NCBI GenBank assembly: GCA_050954505.1
Contig: JBPBPY010000448.1
Location: 1 to 6,482, forward strand
Length of the DNA stretch: 6,482 bases
Direction: 5' to 3'
Source of the DNA: JAQGMO01 sp050954505
GTDB taxonomy: Bacteria; Pseudomonadota; Gammaproteobacteria; Burkholderiales; Burkholderiaceae_D
Shown: positions 6,407 through 6,482 of the stretch, one piece after another
Layout: each line of letters opens with the position of its first letter
Numbering within the stretch: position 1 is the first letter of the stretch
The notes under the pieces: generated by a model
Databases searched by the model: none
What the model saw: the letters and a program-made list of their open reading frames with translations, nothing else
What the model was told of the DNA's origin: nothing
Translations under genes and position numbers: made by a program

Positions 6407-6412
6407 ATTATA
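6407..6412 (-). promoter_or_regulatory. Putative -10 box (TATAAT) for the ygfZ cluster
   Basis: On the - strand there is an exact TATAAT, 32 nt upstream of the ygfZ ATG, giving a predicted leader of about 25 nt. The -35 region is poor. Two short inverted repeats lie upstream, at 6445-6458 (6-bp arms, 2-nt loop) and 6461-6478 (6-bp arms, 6-nt loop), and might be operator sites. The rest of 6413-6482 shows no assignable gene. Confidence 0.5.
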
Positions 6413-6482
6413 GTGGTGCCAGGATTTCACGCACTGCCGGGCGGATCGGCTCGCCGATGCATGCTGGGCGATCAGCATTGGG

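Noticed and set aside
5112..6413. 433-codon open frame on the + strand opposite ygfZ
   Set aside because: It lies wholly antisense to a gene with clear family motifs; its composition (R, G, Q, C rich) is that of a GC-rich shadow frame.
6457..6482. Possible start of a divergent + strand gene at the right edge
   Set aside because: ATG codons at 6457 and 6461 are open to the window end, but fewer than ten codons are visible, with no ribosome-binding site, so nothing can be said.

Overview
The window looks like chromosomal DNA of a betaproteobacterium. The gene set, the roughly 60% GC composition and the protein styles fit Burkholderiales, perhaps Oxalobacteraceae; the family assignment is an impression from the proteins, not a measured result. 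All recognisable genes are housekeeping or transport genes. I see no phage, transposon, CRISPR array, tRNA or rRNA, and no convincing undescribed system.

Layout: (1) From the left edge to 1481, + strand, lies the 3' part of a sodium:solute symporter of the MctP monocarboxylate-permease type, cut at its 5' end by the window. A strong intrinsic terminator follows at 1572-1609. (2) Convergent to it, on the - strand, is a polar amino-acid ABC importer. A secreted family-3 solute-binding protein (TTG start at 3375, stop at 2557) is followed by an inner-membrane permease (2322-1651). The binding protein resembles cystine-binding proteins. The two genes are separated by an unusually long 234-nt gap, which holds a glycine-codon-rich relic-like stretch and then a near-perfect intrinsic terminator just before the permease. 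No ATPase gene is present. (3) Divergent from the binding protein, on the + strand, is a small GNAT acetyltransferase (3629-4057). The 253-nt divergent spacer contains a TATAAT box for the binding-protein gene, three tandem 14-nt repeats and an 8-bp inverted repeat. (4) On the - strand, from right to left, is a tight three-gene cluster: ygfZ (folate-binding, iron-sulfur cluster related), a DUF4936-type small protein, and an NRDE/TANGO2-family protein. The last two overlap by 10 nt. A TATAAT box lies just upstream of the ygfZ ATG.

How the genes relate: the importer pair probably brings in cystine or a related amino acid, using an ATPase encoded elsewhere. The ygfZ cluster pairs an Fe-S maintenance factor with an NRDE/TANGO2 protein, a family linked in eukaryotes to heme handling. 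A shared role in metal-cofactor upkeep is therefore a reasonable but unproven inference. The most unusual local features are the terminator and glycine-rich relic inside the importer operon, the tandem repeats in the binding-protein leader, and the low-complexity insertions in YgfZ.
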